From the NCBI RefSeq assembly GCF_005887115.1, contig NZ_PNCJ01000038.1:1-46373 (forward strand): a stretch of DNA of 46,373 nt, in the 5' to 3' direction. The position numbers and the translations under genes are program-made. Shown here piece after piece: positions 32,745-42,613 of the stretch. The notes under the pieces were generated by a model that worked only from the letters and a program-made list of their open reading frames with translations, was not told the DNA's origin and made no database searches. The stretch's first letter is position 1. Every line of letters starts with the position of its first letter. The stretch is from Pseudoalteromonas rubra (GTDB lineage: Bacteria; Pseudomonadota; Gammaproteobacteria; Enterobacterales; Alteromonadaceae).

Positions 32745-34301
32745 ATGTTTAATCTAATAGGCAAAGCGCCCAGCTCTGCTAAGAACGACATACTGTCAGG
32801 ATTGACCGTCGCTCTGGCGTTGGTACCTGAAGCTGTCGCATTTGCGTTTGTCGCACATGTCGACCCATTAGTTGGCTTATACGCTGCATTTATCGTGGGT
32901 TTAATCACCTCTATTTTTGGTGGTCGTCCGGGCATGATTTCTGGTGCAACCGGTGCGCTTGCTGTGGTCATGGTCAGCCTGGTGATTGAGCATGGTGTCG
33001 AATACCTGTTTGCAACCGTACTGCTTATGGGGGTTTTACAGATACTTGCTGGTGTGTTTAAGCTTGGTAAATTTATTCGCATGGTACCGCACCCTGTGAT
33101 GCTGGGTTTCGTAAATGGCCTGGCCATAGTGATCTTCTTGGCTCAACTCGGCCAATTTAAGATTATGGATGAGTCTGGCACATTACAATGGATGCAAGGG
33201 CAGCAACTTTACATCATGGCAGGTCTGGTTGCGCTGACGATGGCTATCATCCATTTTCTGCCAAAACTAACAACCGCAGTGCCTTCAAGTCTCGCCGCTA
33301 TTTTAGTGGTTACAGGCTTGGTGATTGGGCTTGATCTGGATACACGTAACGTACTGGATTATCTCAAAGATATGAGTGGTAATGTGAATGCAACGATTGC
33401 CGGTGGCTTCCCTGAGTTTCATATTCCTCAGGTTCCCTGGACCTGGGAAACCTTTACGATTATTTTCCCTTATGCGCTTATCCTTGCGGCAATTGGCCTG
33501 ATTGAGTCATTGTTAACACTGACCCTGATTGATGAAATCACGGAAACGCGTGGCCACTCAAATAAGGAGTGTATAGGTCAGGGCGCAGCAAATATGACCT
33601 GCGGTGTATTTGGTGCTATGGGCGGATGTGCGATGATTGGTCAGTCTATGATCAACATTAATTCAGGTGGTCGAAGCCGCCTTTCTGGTATTACTGCTGC
33701 TGTCTTGTTACTTGCCTTTATTCTGTTTGCGGCAAGTTTAATTGAAATGATCCCACTGGCGGCATTGGTCGGTGTAATGTTTATGGTTGTACTGGGCACG
33801 TTTGAATGGTCAAGCTTCCGCCTGATGAAGCGCATCCCGAAAAGTGATGCGTTTGTAATTGTCCTTGTTTCCGGTGTCACCGTGGTGACTGACCTTGCTA
33901 TTGCAGTATGCGTTGGTGTGATTGTTTCGGCACTCGTGTTCGCCTGGGAGCATGCAAAGCATATTTACACCAGCAACTACATTGATGAGCAGGGCTCAAA
34001 AGTCTACGAGCTGCATGGTCCACTGTTCTTTGGCTCCGTTAAAAACTTTGCTGAATTGTTTGATGTCGCGAACGACCCAGTGGATGTGATCATCGAGTTC
34101 AAGCACAGCCGCGTTGCTGACCACAGTGCAATTGAAGCGATAGATGCACTTGCAGAGAAATATACTAAGGCAGGTAAAAAGTTACACTTACGTCACTTAA
34201 GCCAGGATTGTCAGCAGTTGCTGGCAAAAGCGGCAGATCTGGTGGAAGTGAATGTGATTGAAGATCCAAAATATAAAGTTGCGTCAGACAAATTAGCGTA
34301 A
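32745..34301 (+). CDS. SulP-family anion transporter with STAS domain
   Basis: This gene encodes 518 aa. It has about 12-14 membrane segments from residue 15 to 400, the SulP signature region GLTVALALVPEAVAFAFVAHV (about 18-38) and MISGATGALAVVMVSLV. A cytoplasmic STAS domain follows (about 430-515). Members carry sulfate, bicarbonate or other anions, usually with Na+ or H+. The lack of cysteine-biosynthesis neighbours and the general similarity to marine BicA-like proteins make bicarbonate as likely as sulfate. It is monocistronic, with a terminator on each side. Confidence 0.92.
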   Translation: MFNLIGKAPSSAKNDILSGLTVALALVPEAVAFAFVAHVDPLVGLYAAFIVGLITSIFGGRPGMISGATGALAVVMVSLVIEHGVEYLFATVLLMGVLQILAGVFKLGKFIRMVPHPVMLGFVNGLAIVIFLAQLGQFKIMDESGTLQWMQGQQLYIMAGLVALTMAIIHFLPKLTTAVPSSLAAILVVTGLVIGLDLDTRNVLDYLKDMSGNVNATIAGGFPEFHIPQVPWTWETFTIIFPYALILAAIGLIESLLTLTLIDEITETRGHSNKECIGQGAANMTCGVFGAMGGCAMIGQSMININSGGRSRLSGITAAVLLLAFILFAASLIEMIPLAALVGVMFMVVLGTFEWSSFRLMKRIPKSDAFVIVLVSGVTVVTDLAIAVCVGVIVSALVFAWEHAKHIYTSNYIDEQGSKVYELHGPLFFGSVKNFAELFDVANDPVDVIIEFKHSRVADHSAIEAIDALAEKYTKAGKKLHLRHLSQDCQQLLAKAADLVEVNVIEDPKYKVASDKLA

Positions 34302-34311
34302 CCCGATTTAA

Positions 34312-34334
34312 AGAAGCCCCTCACGAGGGGCTTC
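34312..34334. terminator. Terminator between SulP and the MacB-like permease
   Basis: AGAAGCCCC, loop TCACG, then A and GGGGCTTCT give a 9-bp stem with moderately T-rich flanks on both strands. It probably serves both convergent genes. Confidence 0.8.
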
Positions 34335-34351
34335 TCATTTCTTTGGTCGGC

Positions 34352-36766
34352 CTAATCACGCTTCAGTGTCTCGACGGGGCGACTTCGCACAGCATTAAAG
34401 GCCACCATCTGGACTGTGATTCCCGCCAGTGCCAAGCAGACAAACGAGCAAATGGCAAATACATCAACAGGTAATACAATTCGGTAGACATATTGATTGA
34501 GCCAGTCGATGAGCAGGATAAACGCTATAGGTAACGCGAGCAGGATTGCAAATAGTACCAGCACGCAAAAGCGCAATTGGAATAACCCATAAATTTGCCA
34601 GTTTTGCGCGCCCATAATCTGGCGTATTGCTATTTCTTTCAAGCTTTGTAACAAGGTAAACGAAGCCACCGCGTACAAGCCAGTAACTGACATAACCATT
34701 GCGATGAGTGTAAATAGCCCCAGTAATTGCAGGTGCTGTGCCTGATTGTGATATTGTGCGTCGAATAAACTTGCCAGCCACTCATACTTAAATGCTTTGC
34801 TGCTGTCTAATGCAAGCCAGGTCTGCTCCAGCTGTTGCAGCACATCTGGATTAAACCCTGCTTTCAATCTGATTGCGATCCATCTAAGTGCCAGATCTTC
34901 GGGTTTCTCAGACAAAACATAAACCATAGGCGGAACATGCTGACTCGCATCAACGTGATGTGTATCTTCCACTACACCGATAACCTGATGACGATGCAAC
35001 CCTTCGTTAACACTGCCAAGTGTCAAATAGCGACCTATGACGTCATTGGGGTCAGCATTCAATCTGGCCGCCAATGTTGCATTGATTATCAGATTCCCGC
35101 GAGTATTCGCTGTATTCTGTTCATTTTCAAAGTAAGGATCCCCTGGAGACTGGCGTTGAAAAACTCTGCCACTCAGAAGCTTAATACCCATTGTCCTGAA
35201 GTAGTCATAACTAACCGGATTATTACCGACCCATATCTCATTATCTGGTGCTTCATGAGTTCGCACAATTGCTGATGTACGCGTTGCTTTCGTTGGGATC
35301 GTGTGTGACATGCTCAGGGAGACAACATCGCCAAACCTTGATACCTGGCGCTTGAAATCCGGATAAACCGCCGAACCACGGTTGATGATGAGGACATTTT
35401 CTCTGTCATAGCCTTGCGTCATTGTACTAAGGTGATGCATCTGAAGACTGACCACTATGCTGGCGATCAGCAGCAGCGTGGCTATGGTAAATTGTATGAT
35501 CATGAGTATACGCCGAAAGAGTATCCCTCCTTTACCTGCATCTATCACTCCCTTAAGTACCAAAGCTGCGTTCATGCGGCTAAGGAATAGAGCTGGATAG
35601 CCTCCCGCAAGAAGTGTAACGCAAAGCAAGGTAAGAATCAGTGTAAGAACCAATTCGAAGGTAAGGGAAAGCGAGATTTGTGACCCCATCAATTGATTAA
35701 AAGCGTCTAACAGCATCGCGGTCAAAGCGAGTGCCGCGCCAAGGGCAAATAGCGTGATAAATAAAGATTCAATCAGATAGTGCAAAGCTAACTGATTTGG
35801 GCTTGCGCCTAGTGCTTTTTTTACTCCTACTTCTCTGGCACGTCGCAACGAAGCAGCGGTGGCCAAATTGGTGAAGTTTATACAGGCCAGAACTAACAAC
35901 ATAAAAGATATCAGCACAAAGGTGTCGACCATTTCACGACTGCCCGGTGGGATAAGGCTGCGAGTCGCTGTAGCGTTTAGATAGACATCCAGTAGGGGTT
36001 CGAACATGATTCGGTAGCGCTTATAAGACGATAACCCTTCAACGCGTTGCTGATAATAGTCACTGACATTTGCAGTCAGTGACGGTATTACAGTTGCTTG
36101 CGTGATTTTTGCAAATGTGATGGTCGCGTTGAAATTCCACAATGTTTGCCAGCGTTCATTTGGCAACTGCTGAAAATAGTTCTGGATCGGCAGAACTACC
36201 TCATTCGGGATGGTGGATGGGGCCGCTGAGTATTTTATTACTGCGGATACCTGATAGGGTTTACCGTTAATGTTGAGCTGTTCACCAATCACCTGAGTGC
36301 TGCGCGAAAAGTACTTCAGCGCTTGTGCTTCGTGTATGACCACTTTATCAGGAGCCAGCAGTGCCGTGTGAACATCTCCTTCAATCAGGGTGTAGTCAAA
36401 GAATGAGAAAAAGTTCTCGTCAACGAATAGCGCACGCTCAGCAAATACACCAGACCCATTCCTGATAGATATGGTACTGACTGAAATGCGAGTTGCCTCA
36501 GTGACTTCCGGGAAGTTACTGGTAAGCTCTTCGGCGAGCCGAAGAGGAGTGAGCGTTTGGGGACGATTGTCATCTCTAATCAGGTTAATTCGGTAGATAT
36601 TCTCTGCATTTTTGAAGTGCGCATTAAAGTTGTGTTGATGGGAGACGTACAGTTGGATCAACATAAAACAGGTCAGGCCGATGATTAAACTGAGTAACTG
36701 AATGACCGTGGTGCGTTTGCTGCGCAACATATTGCGCCATGTCATGGTGAACAAAAGGCTAATCAC
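34352..36766 (-). CDS. MacB-like FtsX-type ABC permease
   Basis: This gene encodes 804 aa from a GTG at 36766 that overlaps the end of the ATPase gene by eight bases (TGATTAG context); an ATG at 36745 is possible. It has a first membrane helix at about 20-40, a large MacB periplasmic core domain (about 45-260), three FtsX helices (about 280-400), then a second copy: core domain (about 440-660) and three or four helices (about 680-795). The duplicated layout matches the long two-FtsX-domain permeases of mechanotransmission exporters. It lacks an ATPase domain, which is encoded separately. Possible cargo: lipopeptides, toxins or antimicrobial compounds; not determinable here. Confidence 0.9.
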   Translation of the reverse strand: MISLLFTMTWRNMLRSKRTTVIQLLSLIIGLTCFMLIQLYVSHQHNFNAHFKNAENIYRINLIRDDNRPQTLTPLRLAEELTSNFPEVTEATRISVSTISIRNGSGVFAERALFVDENFFSFFDYTLIEGDVHTALLAPDKVVIHEAQALKYFSRSTQVIGEQLNINGKPYQVSAVIKYSAAPSTIPNEVVLPIQNYFQQLPNERWQTLWNFNATITFAKITQATVIPSLTANVSDYYQQRVEGLSSYKRYRIMFEPLLDVYLNATATRSLIPPGSREMVDTFVLISFMLLVLACINFTNLATAASLRRAREVGVKKALGASPNQLALHYLIESLFITLFALGAALALTAMLLDAFNQLMGSQISLSLTFELVLTLILTLLCVTLLAGGYPALFLSRMNAALVLKGVIDAGKGGILFRRILMIIQFTIATLLLIASIVVSLQMHHLSTMTQGYDRENVLIINRGSAVYPDFKRQVSRFGDVVSLSMSHTIPTKATRTSAIVRTHEAPDNEIWVGNNPVSYDYFRTMGIKLLSGRVFQRQSPGDPYFENEQNTANTRGNLIINATLAARLNADPNDVIGRYLTLGSVNEGLHRHQVIGVVEDTHHVDASQHVPPMVYVLSEKPEDLALRWIAIRLKAGFNPDVLQQLEQTWLALDSSKAFKYEWLASLFDAQYHNQAQHLQLLGLFTLIAMVMSVTGLYAVASFTLLQSLKEIAIRQIMGAQNWQIYGLFQLRFCVLVLFAILLALPIAFILLIDWLNQYVYRIVLPVDVFAICSFVCLALAGITVQMVAFNAVRSRPVETLKRD

Positions 36767-37475
36767 TTAATACCTCCAGCTTGTTCACTGTACGCTGAGC
36801 AGAAACCGGGCTGTCTTGCTGTATTTTGCCGTCCATAAGTCGAATAACCCGAGTGCCATATTGAACTTGCTCCTGAGCGTGCGTCACCATAACGATGGTT
36901 GTGCCCATCATGTTGAGCTGGCGAAGTATTTCCATCACTTGTGTTGAGTTTTGGGAATCCAGGTTACCTGTCGGTTCATCGGCCAGGATCAAATCAGGTT
37001 GAGTGACTATCGCACGTGCTATCGCAACCCGTTGTTGCTGCCCTCCTGAGAGCTTTGCCGGCAAGTGAGTGCGACGGTGGGCGATGTCCAGGCGGTGAAG
37101 GACCTCTTCGACACGAGCGGTTCGTTGTGCTTTGTTGAACTGCTGATAATGTAATGGCAGTGCAATATTCTGCTCTACAGTAAGCTCGTCTATTAGGTTG
37201 AAATTCTGAAAAATAAACCCAATGTGTTTTTTCCTCAATTGTGCCTTTATTGATGAAGATGCGGTGGCAAGCTCAGTGCCATTAAACACAAAGCTGCCTT
37301 CATCGATGTCATCCAGCATGCCCAGAATATTGAGCAAAGATGACTTACCACAGCCTGACGGCCCCAAAATTGAGATAAATTCGCCATGGCTGACCGACAG
37401 CGAGAGCTTGTCCAGGGCGACGGTTTCAATATGTTCCGCAATAAACGAGCGGCTGACATTATTTAGTTTGATCAT
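36759..37475 (-). CDS. ABC ATPase of LolD/MacB type
   Basis: This gene encodes 238 aa. It has Walker A GPSGCGKSS (about 39-47), signature LSGGQQQRVAIAR (about 142-154), Walker B LILADEPTGNLD (about 161-172) and switch MVTHAQE. The VSRSFIAEHIETVALDKLSL start and NLIDELTVEQN are typical of the LolD/MacB/FtsE branch. It powers the FtsX-like permease encoded next. AAGGTAG precedes the ATG. It is the middle gene of a three-gene operon, 12 bases after the adaptor gene. Confidence 0.93.
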   Translation of the reverse strand: MIKLNNVSRSFIAEHIETVALDKLSLSVSHGEFISILGPSGCGKSSLLNILGMLDDIDEGSFVFNGTELATASSSIKAQLRKKHIGFIFQNFNLIDELTVEQNIALPLHYQQFNKAQRTARVEEVLHRLDIAHRRTHLPAKLSGGQQQRVAIARAIVTQPDLILADEPTGNLDSQNSTQVMEILRQLNMMGTTIVMVTHAQEQVQYGTRVIRLMDGKIQQDSPVSAQRTVNKLEVLSD

Positions 37476-37487
37476 GTTTGTTCTACC

Positions 37488-38759
37488 TTACGGGATAAGA
37501 GAAAGGTGCTCTGCGTCGGCAAAGCGGTTGTATGAAGACGTGATCAGTCGCTCATTGACGCTGATGCCTGATACGACCTCCACTTGAGTGGGGTTCCGGC
37601 GTCCCAGGGTGATTTTGCGCTTGTGTGCACTACGCCCATCTTCACTTACTACAAACGCCCAGGCGCCAGCTGTGGACTGTATAAATGCGCCACTATCAAC
37701 GACCAGCTGAGTCGTCTCGGAACTCAGGTTTAACTCCAGTGGTAAACTCTGTCCTAGCCTCAATGTGGGCAGTTCATTGGGGCTTTGGACATGAAAGTCG
37801 ACTCTAAATCGGCCATTTTCTATACCCGGGTAAATTCTGGCCATGGTGAGCGTAATCGTTGTTTGTCCGAGCTTCATCGCGGCGGTGTGCGCCATTGAGA
37901 TCTGGTCTATATAGAATTCATCAATGTGGGCACTGATTTTGAATTTGTCTATCAAATCGACTTGACCAAGTCGCTCACCAGGCGCTTTAGATTCACCAAT
38001 CCGGGCGTTCATAAATGTCAGTTGCCCATTGAGAGGGGCACGGATAGTAAGCATGTCCAGACTGGATTGCGATATCTTGAGGTTAGATTGCAAGGTAGCA
38101 ATACTTTGAGAAAGCTGGGTGAGCTGTTGTTGCTGTAATAATGCTTCTTTTTGCTGGCTTTGTTTTACCGTTTCACGGTATGTCATTTGAAAGTTAAGCT
38201 CATCTCTGAGTATCTCGACTGTTCGTTGTGGCACTAAGGCTTGTTCATATAGCTGTTGTTGACGTGCTAACTCTTTTTCCAGTTTGAGAATGGCAAAATC
38301 GAGCTCGATGATGTCACGTGCTAACGCGAGCTGGTTTTGCTCAACGGCCAGACGCGTGTTGCGCATGTCGTTAATCTGCTCTGATACTTCTGCTTCGCGA
38401 GCCAACACCCTGAGCTGCAGATCTGTGTTGCTGAGCTTGAGCAGTGCCTGACCCTTACGAACCTGCTCACCCTCCCGGACGTACAAGGCCTCTACGCGTC
38501 CGCCATCAATTGCATCTATAAAGATGGTATCTTGTGGCTCAACAACACCGCGTAACGGCAGGTAGTGGGTAAAGCTGGCGCGATGTGCGGTACTGAATTC
38601 AAGTGTGTTCTGACTGATGTCATAGGTCTTCCCCGACGTCTGAAAGTGGCTACTGAACACCTGAATGCTTGTGGCTAAGGCCCCGATGAATGCAATGACA
38701 AGCGACGTAATCACGGCGCGTCGTCTGCTTAACAATTTGGGTTGGATGGGTTTATCCAT
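37488..38759 (-). CDS. Periplasmic adaptor (MacA/HlyD-like)
   Basis: This gene encodes 423 aa. It has an N-terminal membrane helix (about 14-34), a lipoyl half (GGRVEALYVREGEQVRKGQAL), a long helical hairpin (about 110-235), the second lipoyl half (RAPLNGQLTFMNARIGESKAPGERL), and beta-barrel and membrane-proximal domains. AGGAG lies six bases before the ATG. It should link the MacB-like complex to a TolC-like outer-membrane channel. It is the first gene of the operon. The adjacent membrane-anchored regulator is the obvious candidate controller. Confidence 0.92.
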   Translation of the reverse strand: MDKPIQPKLLSRRRAVITSLVIAFIGALATSIQVFSSHFQTSGKTYDISQNTLEFSTAHRASFTHYLPLRGVVEPQDTIFIDAIDGGRVEALYVREGEQVRKGQALLKLSNTDLQLRVLAREAEVSEQINDMRNTRLAVEQNQLALARDIIELDFAILKLEKELARQQQLYEQALVPQRTVEILRDELNFQMTYRETVKQSQQKEALLQQQQLTQLSQSIATLQSNLKISQSSLDMLTIRAPLNGQLTFMNARIGESKAPGERLGQVDLIDKFKISAHIDEFYIDQISMAHTAAMKLGQTTITLTMARIYPGIENGRFRVDFHVQSPNELPTLRLGQSLPLELNLSSETTQLVVDSGAFIQSTAGAWAFVVSEDGRSAHKRKITLGRRNPTQVEVVSGISVNERLITSSYNRFADAEHLSLIP

Positions 38760-38956
38760 ACTGGCTCCTGATCCTGTGAATGAAAACGCAGACCAGTATT
38801 GTTAAACTGCAAAAGGGAGTCAGGAACAAACCAGGAAAAGGTGTGACGGCAGACGGAAAAGTGATGACCACAACAAGTGGTCACGACTAAAAGCAGTAAA
38901 ATTAACAACTTAGATTGAGGTGAGATACAGAGACTGTATCAGCTTGAGAAAATGCT

Positions 38957-41038
38957 TTACTGTATATCGAGTGTTCTCATGACATCTGCGGTAGTGCGTT
39001 GCAGGCGTGTATAGATTATTCCGTGTACTGAGAGTTGATAATCTGCATTATCAATCTGTTTTGGCCAGGTGATTTTATCCGTGGGTGTTATTGAGAGGTG
39101 TGCATGACTTTGGTCGTCCTTCAGACAATGTAAGCCATTTATTCCACGTTGCAGAGTAAGCCGCCGGTCAGGCAGGTGAGTTGTACAATACAGTGGTAAC
39201 GCAGAGGTCTCTTCACTTGATACTACGTGCTTGAATACCTGACCTGTTTGACGGTGTATCAGGTAAAAAGCGTCATCGTGTTTGCTGTAGATCCCACCCA
39301 TAAACTCGGGGAAAATAAGCTCGGATTCATGCGTTGTCAGATCGAAACGTATTAGCTGCCAGCGATTGTTTCTGGTGGTGGAAAATAGCAATTGATTGTC
39401 AGAATGCCAGCTGACGCCTCTGACCGCCATATCGGTGACTAACAGAGCGGTCGTTTCCTGTGTTGTGATATTTGTGAGGAGAAGCTGATTGTCAGCCAGA
39501 CTGAGCAACTGACTTCCATCGGGAGAAAATGCGAGCTGGTAAAATCGATAAGAAGTTTTGCCTGAGGTCAATGGGACAGGCTCCGCCAGCGGCTGCGTGG
39601 TATCACCCAGATACACCTGTGCGTGTGTTGAGCGCTTTGAGACAAAGGCATAATGTGATGACGTATTTGCTATTGTCGGCAGGTAGTCCATGACCGACGA
39701 GTTTGCCAGGGGGAGTGTTTGATTGTCTGTACTGCGTTGCAAATAGATATCTCGGTCCAGGAGGTAAGACACAAAGGTAAAGTCTGTGCCATTGTTTATT
39801 CTGGCGGGATGTTTTACGCGCGCTGTATTGCTAACAACGGTTGCCAATTTATCACCTTGCACAGTACTTTGCCACAACTCATAAGCCGGGTGTGGGGCAG
39901 GGTGGATCAAACTTTGGCTGTCATGATGCCAGATGGCTGAGCGCATCTGATAGTCAAGTTGTGCGGTTTGGATGAGCTTTGACGAGGATAGCTCGAGCGT
40001 GTAAATACGTGTCTTTGGGCCAAACTCACTGTTTAACATTACCAACGAACGACCGTCCGGTGACAGGTCAAAGGCATAATTGCCACGGCCATTTGTTATA
40101 GGTTGGTTCACTATCGACTTTTGTTTTTGTGCCAAATCAATCTGGAATATTTGATAGCCGAATTCTTCAGATGTGCGGTCATTGAAATAGAGATTTTTCC
40201 CGTCTTTTGAAAAAGCCAGAGCGGGCCTGCTTTCGCGTCCACAATTGCTGAGTTTCTGCCACTGTGACTGCGTGAGCAAAGTCTCCACACGAGCCAGATA
40301 AATGGCACATGTTTGCGGGGTATGCATAACAAATGCAAGTTGCTCACTATCAGGTGACCAACTTGGTCGGCTAAACCGCGCAAGCGGGATTGATAGCTGC
40401 TGCCGGGAATGTGTACTGACATTTTCGACGATGAGCGCATTCAATTGCTTCGTTTTTTTGACATAAGCAAGAGATTTGAGATCCGGCGACATGCTGGGGT
40501 ATAGCTCTTCACCCTGTGCGCGCGTATAGGGTTTGACTTGCTTGTTTATACTCAGTTCTGGCGAAGGATAAGGATTGTACAAATACACCCCTGCCGTTAA
40601 AGAGGCTGCAGCAGACAAGGCAACAACAGATAAAATGGGCCGCCGAATTCGGACTTCGCTCAAAGGAGATTGGCGTTTAATTGCATTTGCACTGTGGTAA
40701 CTTTGTGTTTGTATGGGCACCTGATCTGTTTCGTGAAATGCGGTGATCATGCGATATCCCTTGCGCGGCACGGTCAAAATAAAATTGGGGGATTTGGGAT
40801 CGTCGCCCAGTGCTTTGCGCACCTTGACCAGGGTTCGGCTAATGGCATTGTCTGTTACTAGTGTGCCTTGCCACACTGAATCCATTAGTTCATCTTTGCT
40901 GATCACGCGCTGTTGATTGCACGCCAGGTAGCAGAGCAAATCGAATACCTTTGGTGCCAGCGTCACTGAGACACCATCACGGATCAGTATCTGGTTATGG
41001 GTATCTATGATTAGGTTTTCAAATCTCAGGTATCTCAA
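38957..41038 (-). CDS. CadC-type membrane-anchored regulator with PD40/TolB-like propeller
   Basis: This gene encodes 693 aa from a TTG at 41038, preceded by AGGAG at a seven-base spacing; the frame remains open further upstream but without a ribosome-binding site. The N-terminal OmpR-type winged helix (about 1-100) has VFDLLCYLACNQQRVISKDELMDSVW and VPRKGYRMI. A single membrane helix (about 135-155) separates it from a periplasmic region of PD40-like propeller repeats (SPDLKSLAYV, SPDSEQLAFV, SPDGRSLVML, SPDGSQLLSL). Such proteins act without a kinase: the periplasmic domain senses and the cytoplasmic domain binds DNA. It lies 197 bases upstream of the MacAB-like operon and on the same strand. 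Confidence 0.88.
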   Translation of the reverse strand: MRYLRFENLIIDTHNQILIRDGVSVTLAPKVFDLLCYLACNQQRVISKDELMDSVWQGTLVTDNAISRTLVKVRKALGDDPKSPNFILTVPRKGYRMITAFHETDQVPIQTQSYHSANAIKRQSPLSEVRIRRPILSVVALSAAASLTAGVYLYNPYPSPELSINKQVKPYTRAQGEELYPSMSPDLKSLAYVKKTKQLNALIVENVSTHSRQQLSIPLARFSRPSWSPDSEQLAFVMHTPQTCAIYLARVETLLTQSQWQKLSNCGRESRPALAFSKDGKNLYFNDRTSEEFGYQIFQIDLAQKQKSIVNQPITNGRGNYAFDLSPDGRSLVMLNSEFGPKTRIYTLELSSSKLIQTAQLDYQMRSAIWHHDSQSLIHPAPHPAYELWQSTVQGDKLATVVSNTARVKHPARINNGTDFTFVSYLLDRDIYLQRSTDNQTLPLANSSVMDYLPTIANTSSHYAFVSKRSTHAQVYLGDTTQPLAEPVPLTSGKTSYRFYQLAFSPDGSQLLSLADNQLLLTNITTQETTALLVTDMAVRGVSWHSDNQLLFSTTRNNRWQLIRFDLTTHESELIFPEFMGGIYSKHDDAFYLIHRQTGQVFKHVVSSEETSALPLYCTTHLPDRRLTLQRGINGLHCLKDDQSHAHLSITPTDKITWPKQIDNADYQLSVHGIIYTRLQRTTADVMRTLDIQ

Positions 41039-41328
41039 AATAGGCTCCTGCCTGGCACACAATGGTATTATTGTTATCTTTGTACACGCCAACCTATGAG
41101 TTGGAATATTTAGATAGTACGCTAGTTTATAGGCTGACGTAAATCCGGGTACTTTCATTCTCCTCAATTGTGTAGTTTTAACCCTTTAAAATATAAAGAA
41201 ATAAAATCCTGGTCACAGTGGAGTCACAGACTCGTCCTGAGAATTCCTGAATAAATCAGCGTTAATTCATGTGTCATTGAGTACGAGCCGATAAGGTCAG
41301 CAGACACTAAACCCAAATAAGGACTTTT

Positions 41329-42075
41329 ATGATGTATAGATTCCATCGTGCTCATTTTCAGGTATTAGTTAAAATGCTTGTTTTGTTTGCCTTGATTATG
41401 ACTTCTTCTATGCCCGCTTTATCTGCTGACGCGCGCAAAGGTAAAATTCTTTTTGTTATCTCCGGGGATAAGCATGGCTTTTGGCTACCTGAAGTTGTGG
41501 GTCCATACCGGGTGTTGTACGACGCAGGGTTCGAGGTCGACCTTGTCAGCAGTACCGGTAAGCCAGGATACCCCAGAGGGCGACTGGCAGAGGCACAAAG
41601 ACGTTGGCTGGATAATTCGCCTCTTAAGCAACAGCTTAGTGAACCAAATGACATCGAAACACGCGATAGTCGTGACTATCTTGCTGTTTACTACGCAGGC
41701 GGGGCTGGACCAATGTTTGATCTGACGGCACATCCCTCAGCAAAGAAGCTTACAGAAGCCATATATAAAGCGGGTGGTATAATTGCTGCGGATTGTCACG
41801 GCACTGTCGCCTTATTGAACTTACAGGATGAAAGTGGTCACCGGTTGATCTTAAACAAGCGGATTACCGGCAAAGCGAACAGCGAAGAAGGGTGGTTTGC
41901 TCGCACACATTATCCATTTTTGATTGAAGATGAGGCAACAAGGCTTGGCGCTATATTTGTTGCTGCTAAAAAAGGTCAGGTGAATGTTGTTGTCGATGGT
42001 CAGTTTGTCACAGGACAGAATCCGGTGTCAGCAATACCTATGGCTGAGGCACTATTGCTTGCCTTGCAGCACTAA
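41329..42075 (+). CDS. Secreted DJ-1/PfpI-family protein
   Basis: This gene encodes 248 aa. It has a signal peptide (about 1-33, ending SMPALSA) and a class I glutamine amidotransferase-like domain with the nucleophile elbow Cys156 in AADCHGTVAL and an upstream acidic position at the end of strand one. It matches the DJ-1/PfpI/Hsp31-like group acting as glyoxalase III, deglycase or protease-like proteins. Export is unusual for the family, though exported members occur in marine bacteria. It is divergent from the CadC-type gene, with 290 bases between the starts. Its 3' end overlaps the convergent GNAT gene by 38 bases. Confidence 0.85.
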   Translation: MMYRFHRAHFQVLVKMLVLFALIMTSSMPALSADARKGKILFVISGDKHGFWLPEVVGPYRVLYDAGFEVDLVSSTGKPGYPRGRLAEAQRRWLDNSPLKQQLSEPNDIETRDSRDYLAVYYAGGAGPMFDLTAHPSAKKLTEAIYKAGGIIAADCHGTVALLNLQDESGHRLILNKRITGKANSEEGWFARTHYPFLIEDEATRLGAIFVAAKKGQVNVVVDGQFVTGQNPVSAIPMAEALLLALQH

Positions 42076-42613
42076 GCAGATGAAACTCCTCGCGTAACAG
42101 CGCATAGCTGTATTCATCTACCCAGCTCCCCTTGAAATGGAGGCTTTTTACATAATGGGCTTCACGTCGAAAATATAGTGCCTCCAATAACTTTTGAGCA
42201 GGTAGGTTTCGGGTATCAATGAGTGCGCTCACGCGGTGAATGTCGTATTTCGAAAACAAATGGGGCAGTAATAACCGAAGTGCATGTCTGGCTACTCCTT
42301 TACGCTGTGATTCAGGCGCCAGCGTAAAACCAATCTCAACCTGCTGTTGTGGCAAGAAGTGGAGTGCCAGGTCGCCAAGTAGCTCTTGTGACATGCGCCG
42401 GACGATTGCAATTTGAAACCACAGCCCGGGCTCTGTGAATCGGTAGTAGTCCATCGCCTGGAAAAGCGCACTGGCATCTTTCAGCGTATAGTTCTCGTCC
42501 CAGCTCTGAAATCGGGCCACTTCTGGGTCAGCTCTGTATCGGACAAACTCTTTGAGATCTGGCTCTTCAAAAGGCCGAAGTAGTAGTTTGTCATCAGCGC
42601 ATAGTATATCCAT
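42038..42613 (-). CDS. GNAT-family N-acetyltransferase
   Basis: This gene encodes 191 aa from the ATG at 42613, which has GGGGA upstream; an in-frame ATG at 42655 would add 14 residues. It belongs to the RimJ/RimL-like Acetyltransf_3 group: LLLRPFEEPDLKEFVRYR at the start, an acetyl-CoA site at QRKGVARHALRLLL (the R/Q-x-x-G-x-A motif), and ALIDTRNLPAQKLLEAL. It transfers acetyl groups to an amine, in RimJ relatives a protein N-terminus, or to an antibiotic. The acceptor is unknown. Its 3' end overlaps the DJ-1-like gene tail to tail. Confidence 0.9.
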   Translation of the reverse strand: MDILCADDKLLLRPFEEPDLKEFVRYRADPEVARFQSWDENYTLKDASALFQAMDYYRFTEPGLWFQIAIVRRMSQELLGDLALHFLPQQQVEIGFTLAPESQRKGVARHALRLLLPHLFSKYDIHRVSALIDTRNLPAQKLLEALYFRREAHYVKSLHFKGSWVDEYSYALLREEFHLLSAARQAIVPQP

